Shown one piece after another: positions 15,046 through 23,324 of a DNA stretch of 64,000 bases. The number at the start of each line of letters is the position of its first letter. Within the stretch, counting starts at the first letter, position 1. A model generated the notes under the pieces. The model had not been told where the DNA came from and ran no database searches. It saw only the letters and a program-made list of their open reading frames with translations. Made by a program: the position numbers and the translations under genes. The DNA is from Hymenobacter mellowenesis (lineage in GTDB: Bacteria > Bacteroidota > Bacteroidia > Cytophagales > Hymenobacteraceae): contig NZ_JAUQSX010000004.1 in NCBI RefSeq assembly GCF_030581005.1, positions 248,001 through 312,000 on the forward strand. The letters are read 5' to 3'.

Positions 15046-15285
15046 GTTATTGCGAGGCCGCAGCCCCTGGCAACCGAAGGTCCGCGTAGCTAATCCGTCC
15101 TGTCAGAACCAGACACGCGCTGTCATCAGAAAGCCTTCTGTTTATAAGCAAAAAGCCCCAACATAGCACAGCGTCGGGGCTTTTTACGTTTTTAAAACTT
15201 TATCACATCAGTAGCCTGGTCGCTGAGAACAGGACGGATTAGCTACGCGGACCTTCGGTTGCCACGGCCTGCGGCCTCGCAATGA
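15046..15285. mobile_element. Family 3 MITE-like element, copy A (terminal inverted repeats with internal hairpin)
   Basis: About 60-bp terminal inverted repeats, nearly identical: left GTTATTGCGAGGCCGCAG..., right ...CTGCGGCCTCGCAATGAC. The interior holds a terminator-like hairpin at 15151-15185. Right half in reverse complement matches the left half of copy C (51082-51285) through the interior, including CTACTGATGTGATAAAG. No coding sequence inside, so it would be non-autonomous. Confidence 0.75.
15151..15185. terminator. Terminator-like hairpin inside family 3 element A
   Basis: AAAAGCCCCAAC...GCGTCGGGGCTTTTT: a GC stem flanked by A and T runs, so it could stop transcription from both directions. 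It would terminate the gene at 15296 only for transcripts leaving it on the minus strand. Confidence 0.7.
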
Positions 15286-15295
15286 CAATTCTTTC

Positions 15296-16261
15296 TCACC
15301 TTCCGGCATTATACAGGGCAATGGCTTGGCGCTGGTTATTCGCCTGCTTGCTTTGCAGCACAATGGGCACGATGAGCACCGGAATGGCCACGTACACCAG
15401 CGGCGAGATGCTGCGGCCCGCATCGGTGGGCCGGATGCTTTGGAGCAGGCCCGCCACCAGCAGGCCGCCGCCCACCAGGTAGCTGGCCACGGTGGCCTGC
15501 TGGTAGCGCCGGGCCTCAAACAGCAACTGCTGGGCCCCGGCGTTGTCGCTGGTAGCCAGCATCAGGTTTTTTGAGCTTAGGTTTTGAATCGGGCCGTTGT
15601 CCTTGGAGAAGTACTCGGTTTTCACGGTGCGATAGCCGCCGTAGGGGTAGCCGCCGAAACCGCCGTAGCCATAGCCGCCGTAGCCGTACCCCGGGTAGCC
15701 GAAGCTGCCCGGCCCCGAGCTATACTGCGTGGTGGTGATGGAATATAGGCTGATGCGGCCGGTTTTCTCGCGGCGCAGGGTTGTCTCGCGCGACGAGCCC
15801 GGTAGATTAGTGCGCACATAGTGGCCCGTTTCGTCGTCGTAGAACCCCACCTCGGCCATCTCAAACTTGCGCTGCCCGTCAAGCAACAGGTACGGCCGGC
15901 CAAAGAGAGGATTTTTCGTTTCCACATCGTTGCCGCTGTACACCATGCCATTTTTCAGGCCCACCTGAAAGCGGGGCGGGCGGGTGTTGCTGCCCGGCAA
16001 CTGGCCGGCCGGCGTGGGCGCATACACGGGCGCGGGCATGGGCGCCGGCAGCGGGGCTGTCACGGCCGCGCGGCGCGTGGTGTCGGGCGGCGGCGTGGGC
16101 ACGGCATCGAGTTGGCGCGGCGCGGGCGCGGGGCGCGGCTTGGGGGCGGTGGGCAAGGTGGGCGGAGCGCCGAGCTGGCGTGGGCCATCGTCTTGGGCCT
16201 GAGCGGCCTGCGCGCCAAGCAGCGCTGCGAGCAAAGCCGGGAAAACAACGGGGATTCTCAT
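15296..16261 (-). CDS. Secreted proline-rich/glycine-tyrosine-rich protein of unknown function
   Basis: A 321-residue protein with a signal peptide (MRIPVVFPALLAALLGAQAA), a proline-rich stretch (about 25-110), a beta-rich middle (FQVGLKNGMVYSGNDVETK, RPYLLLDGQRKFEMAEVGFYDDETG), a Gly/Tyr-rich segment of repeated GYGGY-type units (about 190-215) and a C-terminal part with two likely membrane helices (VASYLVGGGLLVAGLL and ISPLVYVAIPVLIVPIVL). I recognise no family. ATG at 16259-16261 is chosen because it begins the signal peptide; the frame remains open to 16417. Probably an envelope protein. Confidence 0.65.
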   Translation of the reverse strand: MRIPVVFPALLAALLGAQAAQAQDDGPRQLGAPPTLPTAPKPRPAPAPRQLDAVPTPPPDTTRRAAVTAPLPAPMPAPVYAPTPAGQLPGSNTRPPRFQVGLKNGMVYSGNDVETKNPLFGRPYLLLDGQRKFEMAEVGFYDDETGHYVRTNLPGSSRETTLRREKTGRISLYSITTTQYSSGPGSFGYPGYGYGGYGYGGFGGYPYGGYRTVKTEYFSKDNGPIQNLSSKNLMLATSDNAGAQQLLFEARRYQQATVASYLVGGGLLVAGLLQSIRPTDAGRSISPLVYVAIPVLIVPIVLQSKQANNQRQAIALYNAGR

Positions 16262-16442
16262 AACGAAGACAGCAGGAACAGCAATGAGGCCAGACAAGGT
16301 AGCAACGGCCGGCAAATTCGCAGGGCCGGGCCCCGGTTGCCGTGCGCCGCCGGCCCCGCCATAAAATCGAAACCATCGGCAAAGCCCACAAATTCCGCCA
16401 GCGCCCGTGAAGTTCAAGTGAGTGGCCGGGCAGCCGCCTGGG

Positions 16443-16853
16443 CTAGTTCAACAGCTTTTCGAGCAGGCTCAAGCTGTCGGAAAGGTCGGTGCCGGTTTCA
16501 AAGTCCAGCGGCTTGAGAATGTAGCCGCTTACGCCCAGCCGCTCGGTATTGAGGCGGTCCACATCCATGCTCGATGTGGTGGTGATGAACACCGGAATGT
16601 GCTGAAATTCGGGGTTGGCGCGCAGCTCGGTCAGGAATTCGACGCCGTTCATGCGCGGCATGTTCAGGTCGAGCAGAATCACTTCGGGCAAGGGGCGCAG
16701 GGCCTCAGTGCCGTTGCGGCCCATGAGCAGGTCGAGGGCTTCTTCGCCGTTGAAGGCCGTGTGCAGCTGGTGCGGCACATTGAATTTGGCGAAGGACTTC
16801 TCCGCTGTCATGGTATCAAAAATGTCGTCTTCGACGAGTAAAACAGAACGCAT
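16443..16853 (-). CDS. Single-domain response regulator (Rcp1-like)
   Basis: A 136-residue receiver domain without an output domain. Acidic pocket Glu8-Asp9-Asp10, phosphoacceptor Asp62 in LLDLNMP, Thr91/Thr92, and Lys114 in YILKPLDF. The extended loop between the pocket and the acceptor is typical of Rcp1-type regulators that pair with phytochrome-like kinases. It is 87 bases downstream of the histidine kinase on the same strand, so it is the likely partner. Output must be through protein contacts. ATG at 16851-16853 fits the domain start. Confidence 0.92.
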   Translation of the reverse strand: MRSVLLVEDDIFDTMTAEKSFAKFNVPHQLHTAFNGEEALDLLMGRNGTEALRPLPEVILLDLNMPRMNGVEFLTELRANPEFQHIPVFITTTSSMDVDRLNTERLGVSGYILKPLDFETGTDLSDSLSLLEKLLN

Positions 16854-16940
16854 AAGAAACGAAAAATAGGGCAGGTCGGCCAAAAAAAACGAACCCGGAT
16901 AAGGGTAAAACGGGTCAGACTGGTTCCCGCACGCCGGGGT

Positions 16941-18431
16941 TTACTTCGGCCACGTAAAGATAAAACCGGCGCCCTGGCCCGGGGCCGATTCCACTCGAAT
17001 GGTGCCCTTGTGCTCGTCGATGATTTTCTGCACGATGCTCAGGCCTATGCCCGTGCTTTCGGCCGTGTGCCGGTCGCGCAGGGTCTGGAAGAGCAGAAAT
17101 ATTTTCTGATGATACTCCGGCGCAATGCCCGGCCCGTCGTCTTGCACCCGGAATTCGTAGTAGCGGCCAATGTCCTGGCAACTTACTTCGAGGTGGCCGG
17201 CGCCGCGGTGGTGGTATTTCACAGCGTTCGACAGCAGGTTGGTGAATACCTGCTGCAGGCCCAAGCGGTCCGTCACCAGCGTGGGCATGTCGGGGCCGAT
17301 GCGCAGCGTGAAATCGGGCGGCACTACCAGCTCGGCCACTTCTTCCAACAGTGGGCCCACTTCCACCGGGGCAGGCGGCTGGGCGGTGCGGCCTATGCGG
17401 GCGTAGGCCAGCAGGCCGTTTATGAGGTCTTCGAGGCGGCTGAGGCGGCCCTTCATCTGGTCGAGGTAGGTGCGGAGCTGGGGCGAGAGCTCGGCCGAAA
17501 GCTCGTCCTCAATCCACTTCACAATGGTAGTCACGCCGCGCAGGGGCGCCTTTAGGTCGTGCGAGGCCACGTAGGCAAACTGGTCAAGCTCCTGGTTGCG
17601 CTTTTCGAGGGCGCTGAAACTCTCGTCCAGCGTCTGGGTCATGCGGTTGAGGGAAATGGCCAGGCCGCCGAGGTTATCGGCTTCCGAATCGGTGATTTTC
17701 ACCGTGTAATCACCCTGCACCACTTGCTCGGCCAAGGCCCGAATCTGGGCAATGCGCCGGCTTACTTCAGCGTTGATGTTCGTCAATTCACTCTGCAGGC
17801 GGCGGTTGTCGGCCAGCTCACTCACGATTTTCATCACCAGCCACACCACAATCAGCACCGCCAGCACGGCCGACACCAGCACCACAATGGGCGTGGCGGT
17901 TTCAAAAATGTCTTGCAATTCGCTGCGCTGGGCCAGCAGCGCCAGCTCGTTGCGCTTGATGCGGGCGTACAGGATGCGCACCTGGCGCAGGGTCTGGCGG
18001 TCGGTGTCTAGCAAGGTCTGCATAGCCGACTGGCTCATGGATTTCTTGATTTCGGTGAGCGGCCGCAGAATGCGGAATTCCTGCTCCACCAGCATCTGCA
18101 GCGAATCGAGGCGGGCGCGCTGTTCTGGGTTGTCCACCGTGAGGGCGCGCATTCGCGCCAGCGCGTCGGGCAACTGGTTGGACGCCATGCTGTAGGGGCG
18201 CAGATACACCGTGTCGCCGGTGAGCAGGTAGCCGCGGGTGCCGGCCTGTGCATCCTTGAGCACGGCCGTGATGGCTTCGGCTTCTTGCAGCACTTGGTAG
18301 GTGTGCTGCACGCGCCCGGTCTGCACTTTCAGCCCCCGGATGCTCCAGAACGAGGCCGCCGCCGTGAGCAGCAGCACGCCCACGGCCAGCGCCAAGCCCA
18401 CAACGATTTTAGGGTCAATTTTCGATTTCAT
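16941..18431 (-). CDS. CHASE3-HAMP sensor histidine kinase
   Basis: A 496-residue membrane kinase. TM1 is at about 9-31; residues 35-175 form a helical CHASE3-type sensor (AQAGTRGYLLTGD at 61-73 is its hallmark); TM2 at about 180-203; a HAMP-like region to about 265; HisKA with phosphorylated His291 in ASHDLKAPL; HATPase with N-box near Asn398-Asn402, DDGPGI (431-436) and GIGL (461-464). The ligand is unknown. The minus-strand TACCTTCG at 18438-18445 ends 6 bases before its ATG. It shares an 82-base divergent promoter region with the SpoU gene. Confidence 0.92.
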   Translation of the reverse strand: MKSKIDPKIVVGLALAVGVLLLTAAASFWSIRGLKVQTGRVQHTYQVLQEAEAITAVLKDAQAGTRGYLLTGDTVYLRPYSMASNQLPDALARMRALTVDNPEQRARLDSLQMLVEQEFRILRPLTEIKKSMSQSAMQTLLDTDRQTLRQVRILYARIKRNELALLAQRSELQDIFETATPIVVLVSAVLAVLIVVWLVMKIVSELADNRRLQSELTNINAEVSRRIAQIRALAEQVVQGDYTVKITDSEADNLGGLAISLNRMTQTLDESFSALEKRNQELDQFAYVASHDLKAPLRGVTTIVKWIEDELSAELSPQLRTYLDQMKGRLSRLEDLINGLLAYARIGRTAQPPAPVEVGPLLEEVAELVVPPDFTLRIGPDMPTLVTDRLGLQQVFTNLLSNAVKYHHRGAGHLEVSCQDIGRYYEFRVQDDGPGIAPEYHQKIFLLFQTLRDRHTAESTGIGLSIVQKIIDEHKGTIRVESAPGQGAGFIFTWPK

Positions 18432-18437
18432 TGGCAG

Positions 18438-18445
18438 CGAAGGTA
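18438..18445 (-). promoter_or_regulatory. Probable -7 box of the histidine kinase gene
   Basis: TACCTTCG on the minus strand, one base from TAnnTTTG, 6 bases before the ATG at 18431. A leaderless mRNA is likely if it is used. Confidence 0.45.
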
Positions 18446-18500
18446 CTGGCCCGCCCTACGCCCGCGCTGCCGCCAAGGTTGGGCCCGGCGCGCCGCCGGG

Positions 18501-18508
18501 TATCTTTG
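18501..18508 (+). promoter_or_regulatory. -7 box of the SpoU methyltransferase gene
   Basis: TATCTTTG fits TAnnTTTG exactly and ends 5 bases before the ATG at 18514. This decides the start: an open frame extends 200 bases further upstream but overlaps the histidine kinase gene. Confidence 0.6.
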
Positions 18509-18513
18509 CGCCC

Positions 18514-19341
18514 ATGCCCTTCGCCCCGACTGACCGCCTCAGCAGCCCCCAAAACCCCCGCATCAAGCAGCTGCTGAAGCTGCAGCAGAAGTCGGCCGAG
18601 CGCCGCGCCCTGGGCCTCACCCTGGTCGAAGGCCTGCGCGAGCTCAGCATTGCCGTAGAAGCTGGCGTGGCCGTGGCCACCCTCTACACCTGCCCCGAGC
18701 TGGCCGGCGAAACCGGCCTGGCCGATTTGCAAAACCTGTTTTCGGGCAAACGAGACGCACCCGAGTGGTTTGAGGTTACCCGCCCCGTCTTCGAGAAAGT
18801 AGCCTACCGCGAAGGCTCCGACGGCCTGCTGGCCGTGCTCAAAACCCCCGCCCGTACCCTCGCCGACCTGCGCCTGCCCGCCAACCCGCTCCTCCTCGTG
18901 CTCGAAGCCGTGGAAAAGCCCGGCAACCTCGGCGCCATCCTCCGCACCGCCGACGCCGCCCCGGTCGACGCCGTCCTCATCGGCGACCCGCGCACCGACC
19001 TGTTCAACCCCAATACCATTCGCTCCAGCATCGGCTGCGTGTTTTCGGTGCCCGTGGTGGCCGCGCCCATTGCTGAAATCATCGATTTCCTGCGCCAAAA
19101 AGGCATCCGCAGTTACGCCGCTGCCCTCACGCCCCAGGCCCATTCCTACCTGGAGTGCGACTTCCGCCCGCCCACGGCCCTCGTCCTCGGCACCGAAGCC
19201 GACGGCCTGACGCCCGCCGCCCAGGCCGCCTGCGACGAAACCATCATCATCCCCATGATGGGGCGCATCGATTCGCTCAACGTGAGCGTGGCTGGCGCCG
19301 TGCTGGCGTTTGAAGCCGTGCGTCAGCGCGGACCGCGCTAG
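18514..19341 (+). CDS. SpoU/TrmH-family RNA 2'-O-methyltransferase
   Basis: A 275-residue SAM-dependent SPOUT methyltransferase that acts on rRNA or tRNA. The N-terminal substrate-binding part has SPQNPRIKQLLKLQQKSAERR and LTLVEGLREL; the SPOUT domain has LEAVEKPGNLGAILRTADA (motif 1), LGTEADGL (motif 2) and the knot motif MMGRIDSLNVSVAGAVLAFE (motif 3). The target nucleotide is not predictable. The stop TAG shares CTAG with the stop of the convergent DUF6630-like gene. Confidence 0.9.
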   Translation: MPFAPTDRLSSPQNPRIKQLLKLQQKSAERRALGLTLVEGLRELSIAVEAGVAVATLYTCPELAGETGLADLQNLFSGKRDAPEWFEVTRPVFEKVAYREGSDGLLAVLKTPARTLADLRLPANPLLLVLEAVEKPGNLGAILRTADAAPVDAVLIGDPRTDLFNPNTIRSSIGCVFSVPVVAAPIAEIIDFLRQKGIRSYAAALTPQAHSYLECDFRPPTALVLGTEADGLTPAAQAACDETIIIPMMGRIDSLNVSVAGAVLAFEAVRQRGPR

Positions 19342-19865
19342 TAAACCGTCACTCCGAAACCCAGCTCTTTGGCCAGCTGGCGAGCTTCTTCAGCCTGCGC
19401 ATCGGCTACAACGCTTAAGGCATAAGAGTCACTATCCAGTGTAAACAGCACCACCGCCAGACCAGCCGGCTCGGCCAAATCCTGCACAATATCCAGCGCT
19501 TCAGGGCCGGTCACAGTGGCCCGGCCACTGGCAGGTTCAGCAAGCTGCACAGGCTGCTTTTGCTGCGTCAGCGTTTCATTGATACCGTAAACTAGGTCGG
19601 CCGCCGTATCCTTCCAGTCGCTTTCCCAGAGTAGTTCCTCGCTCAGCAACGCATCAATCAGCGCCAAATCGCGCAGCTCCTGCGCCGGCAGCGCCGCCGC
19701 GATGCCGCGTTCCTCCAACTCCTCGGCATATTGCGCTTGGTAGCCCGACGGGTCGCGCAATACCAGCGCCAGCCGCTCGCTCACGCGCTGAGTGGCCTCC
19801 GCGTCATTCAGGGTAAAGAGCTGCACGAAGCGGTGCAGGGCATCGGTAGATGGCAAATTCGTCAT
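19338..19865 (-). CDS. DUF6630-like protein
   Basis: A 175-residue soluble acidic protein. The C-terminal part (GLAVVLFTLDSDSYALSVVADAQAEEARQLAKELGF) and the WKDTAADLVYGIN block resemble DUF6630 proteins as I know them, which are of unknown role and often encoded near immunity or signalling genes. The stop overlaps that of the SpoU gene by 4 bases. The preceding gene (19876-20403) on the same strand lies 10 bases upstream, so the two are likely an operon. Confidence 0.6.
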   Translation of the reverse strand: MTNLPSTDALHRFVQLFTLNDAEATQRVSERLALVLRDPSGYQAQYAEELEERGIAAALPAQELRDLALIDALLSEELLWESDWKDTAADLVYGINETLTQQKQPVQLAEPASGRATVTGPEALDIVQDLAEPAGLAVVLFTLDSDSYALSVVADAQAEEARQLAKELGFGVTVY

Positions 19866-19875
19866 AAGTTTAAGA

Positions 19876-20403
19876 TTAGCGGGGCTGCACGCCCTCTTGT
19901 TGCACCTGCATGAGGAATGGCACCAAGGCAGCCGGCCGCACCGACGGCGGCAGACGCCGCGTAGCCCGGTACTGCCGGATGACCTGATACAGTTGGTCGC
20001 GTCCGTTGCTAACGGCCCGAATCACGCCAAATGCCGAGACGCCCAGCAGGCTGAAGGCCGTAGGGGCCACCCACGAGTCGTAGTAATAGGCGTTGTAGTT
20101 GGGCGAGGCGCCGTAGGTGGCAGGATTGGGCTCGTAGTGCCGTCCCACAAGGGTAACCACCGGCACCGGAATGGCTGCAAACCGCATGATTTTGCGCCCG
20201 CTGTTCCACTTGGCGTAGTACATGCGAATAATGGCGCGCGCCGTGTCATTGAACGCGTAAGCATCTTCGAAACCCGCGCGGGAGAGTTTGTAGTCGGATT
20301 TGTCCGGGTGTTCGGTCATCGTTGCGGCCGGCGTCTGGGCGTGGCCCGGCCGCCCCATGGCGAGTAAGGAAAACAGGAGAAGCAGGGTAGATTTTTTGAG
20401 CAT
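19876..20403 (-). CDS. Secreted or membrane protein of unknown function
   Basis: A 175-residue protein with a signal peptide (MLKKSTLLLLFSLLAMG, then GHAQ cleavage) and one later hydrophobic stretch (WVAPTAFSLLGVSAFGVI). Polar regions such as AYAFNDTARAIIRMYYAKWNSGR are not familiar to me. ATG at 20401-20403 begins the signal peptide; longer frames upstream lack support. It lies 10 bases before the DUF6630-like gene. Confidence 0.6.
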   Translation of the reverse strand: MLKKSTLLLLFSLLAMGRPGHAQTPAATMTEHPDKSDYKLSRAGFEDAYAFNDTARAIIRMYYAKWNSGRKIMRFAAIPVPVVTLVGRHYEPNPATYGASPNYNAYYYDSWVAPTAFSLLGVSAFGVIRAVSNGRDQLYQVIRQYRATRRLPPSVRPAALVPFLMQVQQEGVQPR

Positions 20404-20498
20404 AAATACGCAGATGGAATGAAAGGAAATCAGCGAAAATATCCAGCAAGCAACCAACAAAACTAACAACCTGTCCGCACTCCGGCCCGCCTGTAAAC

Positions 20499-20535
20499 AA
20501 TGCGCCCAGCCTCGGGGTGCGAAGCTGGGCGTATT
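20499..20535 (-). terminator. Terminator of typA
   Basis: AATGCGCCCAGC...GCTGGGCGTATT forms a stem of 11-12 bp about 27 bases past the typA stop. T-run is weak. Confidence 0.6.
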
Positions 20536-20561
20536 GCTTAATTAAAGCGAGCCAACACTCA

Positions 20562-22373
20562 TTAGTCAGCCTGCTTGGCGTAGCGCAGACGCTCGTTTTC
20601 GTCGAGCAGAATCTTGCGCATCCGAATCGACTTCGGCGTCACTTCCAGGTACTCATCCTTCTGGATGTATTCCATAGCTTCTTCCAAGGAGAACTGGCGC
20701 TTGGGAACAATCTTGGCGTTGTCGTCCGTGCCCGAAGCACGCATGTTGGTCAGCTTCTTGCCTTTCTGGATGTTCACCGTCAGGTCATTGGGGCGGGTGT
20801 GCTCGCCGATAACCTGGCCGCCGTACACTTCCTCGCCCGGGTCTACGAAGAACGAGCCTCGGTCCTGCAGCTTGTCAATCGTGTAAGCCGTGCCGGGGCC
20901 GGCTTCCAGCGAAATCAGCGAACCGGCGATACGGCCGGGGATGGTGCCTTTGTGGTCTTCGTAGTCCACGAAGCGGTGGTTCATGATGGCCTCGCCGCCG
21001 GTGGCGGTCAGCACGTTGTTGCGCAGGCCAATCAGGCCGCGCGACGGAATCATGAACTCCAGGTGCTGCAGGTCGCCCTTGGGCTCCATGATGGTCATTT
21101 CGCCTTTGCGCATGCTCACCAGCTCAATCACCTTGCCGGCCGATTCCTCGGGCACGTCCACCACGAGCAGCTCAATGGGCTCCTGGCGTTTGCCGTTGTC
21201 ATCTTCCTTGAAAATAACCTGGGGCTGGCCCACTTGCAGCTCGTAACCTTCGCGACGCATCGTCTCGATGAGCACCGACAAGTGCAGAATGCCGCGGCCG
21301 AACACGAGGAACGAGTCCTCCTTATCGGTAGCCTGCACGCGCAGAGCCAGGTTTTTCTCGGTTTCCTTGAACAGGCGGTCACGCAAGTGGCGCGAGGTCA
21401 CAAACTTGCCTTCCTTGCCGAAGAACGGCGAGTTGTTGATGGTGAACAGCATGTTCATCGTTGGCTCGTCGATGCTGATGCGCTCCAGGGCCTCCGGGTT
21501 GTCGGCATCGGCCAGCGTGTCGCCAATGTCGAAGCCTTCGATGCCCGACACAGCGCAGATTTCGCCGCTGCTCACTTCCGACACCTTCACGCGGCCGAGG
21601 CCTTCAAATACGTGCAGCTCGCGCACTTTCACCTTTTTAATGCTGCCATCAGCCTTCATCAGGCTCATGTTGCCGCCTTCCTTAATCGTGCCGCGGTGCA
21701 CGCGGCCGATGGCGATACGACCCACGAACGACGAGTAGTCGAGCGAGGTAATCTGCATCTGGGGCGTGCCTTCCAGGGTCGGCGCGGCCGGAATCGATTC
21801 GATAACCGCGTCGAGCAGTGGAATCAGGTTGTCGGTTTTGTGCTTCCAGTCGGTGCTCATCCAGCCCTGCTTCGAGGAGCCGTACAAGGTCACGAAATCG
21901 AGCTGGTCTTCCGACGCGCCGAGGTTGAACATGAGGTCGAAAACCTGCTCGTGTACCTCGTCGGGGCGGCAGTTTTCCTTGTCTACTTTGTTCACCACCA
22001 CGATGGGCTTCAAACCCAGAGCAATGGCTTTGCCGAGTACGAAACGGGTCTGCGGCATGGCGCCTTCGAAGGCATCCACGAGCAGCAGTACGCCGTCGGC
22101 CAGCTTCAACACGCGCTCTACCTCACCGCCGAAGTCGGCGTGACCAGGGGTGTCGATGATGTTGATTTTGGTGCCGTTGTAGCGTACCGACACGTTTTTG
22201 GAAACGATGGTAATGCCGCGCTCGCGCTCCAGGTCGTTGTTGTCGAGAATCAGGTCGTCGAACTGCTGGTGCGCGTCGAAAATCTTGGAAGCGTGGATAA
22301 TCTTATCCACCAAGGTGGTCTTGCCGTGGTCAACGTGAGCGATGATGGCAATGTTCCGGATATTGTTGGCCAT
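20562..22373 (-). CDS. typA: Translational GTPase BipA/TypA
   Basis: A 603-residue translational GTPase that binds the ribosome and helps 50S assembly under stress. G1 is AHVDHGKTT (residues 12-20), then RGITI, DTPGHADFGGEV and NKVDKE. EF-G-like domains follow, and the C-terminal BipA-specific part includes TATGGEAIMNHRF, GPGTAYTIDKLQDRGSFFVDPGEEVYGGQVIGEHTR-type blocks. ATG at 22371-22373 (MANNIRNIAI) is the family start; a longer frame to 22490 is not used. A consensus -7 box lies at 22394-22401. Monocistronic. Confidence 0.96.
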   Translation of the reverse strand: MANNIRNIAIIAHVDHGKTTLVDKIIHASKIFDAHQQFDDLILDNNDLERERGITIVSKNVSVRYNGTKINIIDTPGHADFGGEVERVLKLADGVLLLVDAFEGAMPQTRFVLGKAIALGLKPIVVVNKVDKENCRPDEVHEQVFDLMFNLGASEDQLDFVTLYGSSKQGWMSTDWKHKTDNLIPLLDAVIESIPAAPTLEGTPQMQITSLDYSSFVGRIAIGRVHRGTIKEGGNMSLMKADGSIKKVKVRELHVFEGLGRVKVSEVSSGEICAVSGIEGFDIGDTLADADNPEALERISIDEPTMNMLFTINNSPFFGKEGKFVTSRHLRDRLFKETEKNLALRVQATDKEDSFLVFGRGILHLSVLIETMRREGYELQVGQPQVIFKEDDNGKRQEPIELLVVDVPEESAGKVIELVSMRKGEMTIMEPKGDLQHLEFMIPSRGLIGLRNNVLTATGGEAIMNHRFVDYEDHKGTIPGRIAGSLISLEAGPGTAYTIDKLQDRGSFFVDPGEEVYGGQVIGEHTRPNDLTVNIQKGKKLTNMRASGTDDNAKIVPKRQFSLEEAMEYIQKDEYLEVTPKSIRMRKILLDENERLRYAKQAD

Positions 22374-22393
22374 ATGGGTTGGTTTTGCGGGTG

Positions 22394-22401
22394 CAAAGGT
22401 A
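22394..22401 (-). promoter_or_regulatory. -7 box of typA
   Basis: TACCTTTG on the minus strand, exact match to TAnnTTTG, about 20 bases before the typA ATG. The rest of the 241-base gap to msrB holds only a short GC hairpin (near 22447-22470). Confidence 0.6.
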
Positions 22402-22614
22402 CGGATAAAAAGGCGCAAAGCCTTGTGGTACTCAACTATTAACAAACGGCCGGCTGGGGTGAGGCCCGGCCGAAGCCACTTGGGAGCCAAGCGCGTCGCC
22501 TTAAATGGCTTAGCCGGGGTGTAAGGTTCCCGCGCTATTCGCGTCTACCCCACCGACCCAAGCACGGCCCCGCGTCGTATGTAGTCCACTCCTCACTTAA
22601 GCTGCTTCCTGACC

Positions 22615-23166
22615 ATGCGTTTCTCCTTGTTGTTTTTGTTTATTTCGGCGCTCACCCTCAACGTAGCCTGCTCGCAGAAGCGCGACGTGGCCGCCAATAC
22701 CGCGCCAACGGCCCGTACGGTGGCCGGCAAAACCTACTTCCAGCCCAAGCCCGTGACGGGCAAGCCCGACGAATTCCCGGTGCGCCACACCGAGGCCGAA
22801 TGGAAGAAACTGCTCACGCCCGACCAGTACTACATCCTGCGGGAAAAAGGCACCGAGCGCGCTTTCACCGGCAAATACCACGACAACCACGCCGCCGGCA
22901 CCTACTACTGCGCCGCCGACCACAACCTGCTCTTCACCTCCGACACCAAGTTTGAGTCGGGCACCGGCTGGCCCAGCTTCTACGCCCCGGCCACCGACAA
23001 CAGCGTGAAAGTGGCTTCCGACAACACCTTCGGCATGAGCCGCGACGAGATTGTGTGCGCCAAGTGCGGCGGCCACCTCGGCCACGTGTTCGACGACGGC
23101 CCCAAGCCCACCGGCCAGCGCTACTGCATGGACGGAAACGCATTGGTGTTTGAGAAGAAAAAGTAG
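22615..23166 (+). CDS. msrB: Lipoprotein peptide-methionine (R)-S-oxide reductase
   Basis: A 183-residue MsrB that reduces methionine-R-sulfoxide in proteins. The N terminus is a lipoprotein signal with lipobox LNVAC (Cys19), so it acts in the periplasm. The domain has GTGWPSFYAP, VCAKCGGHLGHVFDDGPKPTGQRYC with catalytic Cys171, and NALVF. The first zinc pair, usually CxxC, reads CAAD, so half of the zinc site is degenerate while the second CxxC is intact. It is preceded by a long divergent gap from typA and followed by a hairpin terminator. Confidence 0.93.
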   Translation: MRFSLLFLFISALTLNVACSQKRDVAANTAPTARTVAGKTYFQPKPVTGKPDEFPVRHTEAEWKKLLTPDQYYILREKGTERAFTGKYHDNHAAGTYYCAADHNLLFTSDTKFESGTGWPSFYAPATDNSVKVASDNTFGMSRDEIVCAKCGGHLGHVFDDGPKPTGQRYCMDGNALVFEKKK

Positions 23167-23202
23167 AGTGCTCTGCATTATTCTGGGAAAATTCACAAAA
23201 CG

Positions 23203-23233
23203 TAGCCTCTGCGGAATCCATCCGCAGGGGCTA
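23203..23233 (+). terminator. Terminator of msrB
   Basis: TAGCCTCTGCGGA-loop-TCCGCAGGGGCTA followed by TTTCG: stem of 13 bp with one mismatch. Confidence 0.7.
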
Positions 23234-23324
23234 TTTCGTTGCTGTGTAAAAGCAATAGGCCATAGTGGGTGTGTGCTTTTGAAATAAATTAATCGGAATA
23301 ATCATACTTCAATCTTTCAGTGCT

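Noticed and set aside
15046..15285. Insertion sequence
   Set aside because: No transposase frame is inside; only the ends and a hairpin, so it is described as a MITE-like element instead.
20517..22442. 641-residue plus-strand open frame opposite typA
   Set aside because: Antisense of a well-conserved GTPase; no recognisable domain and composition typical of shadows.
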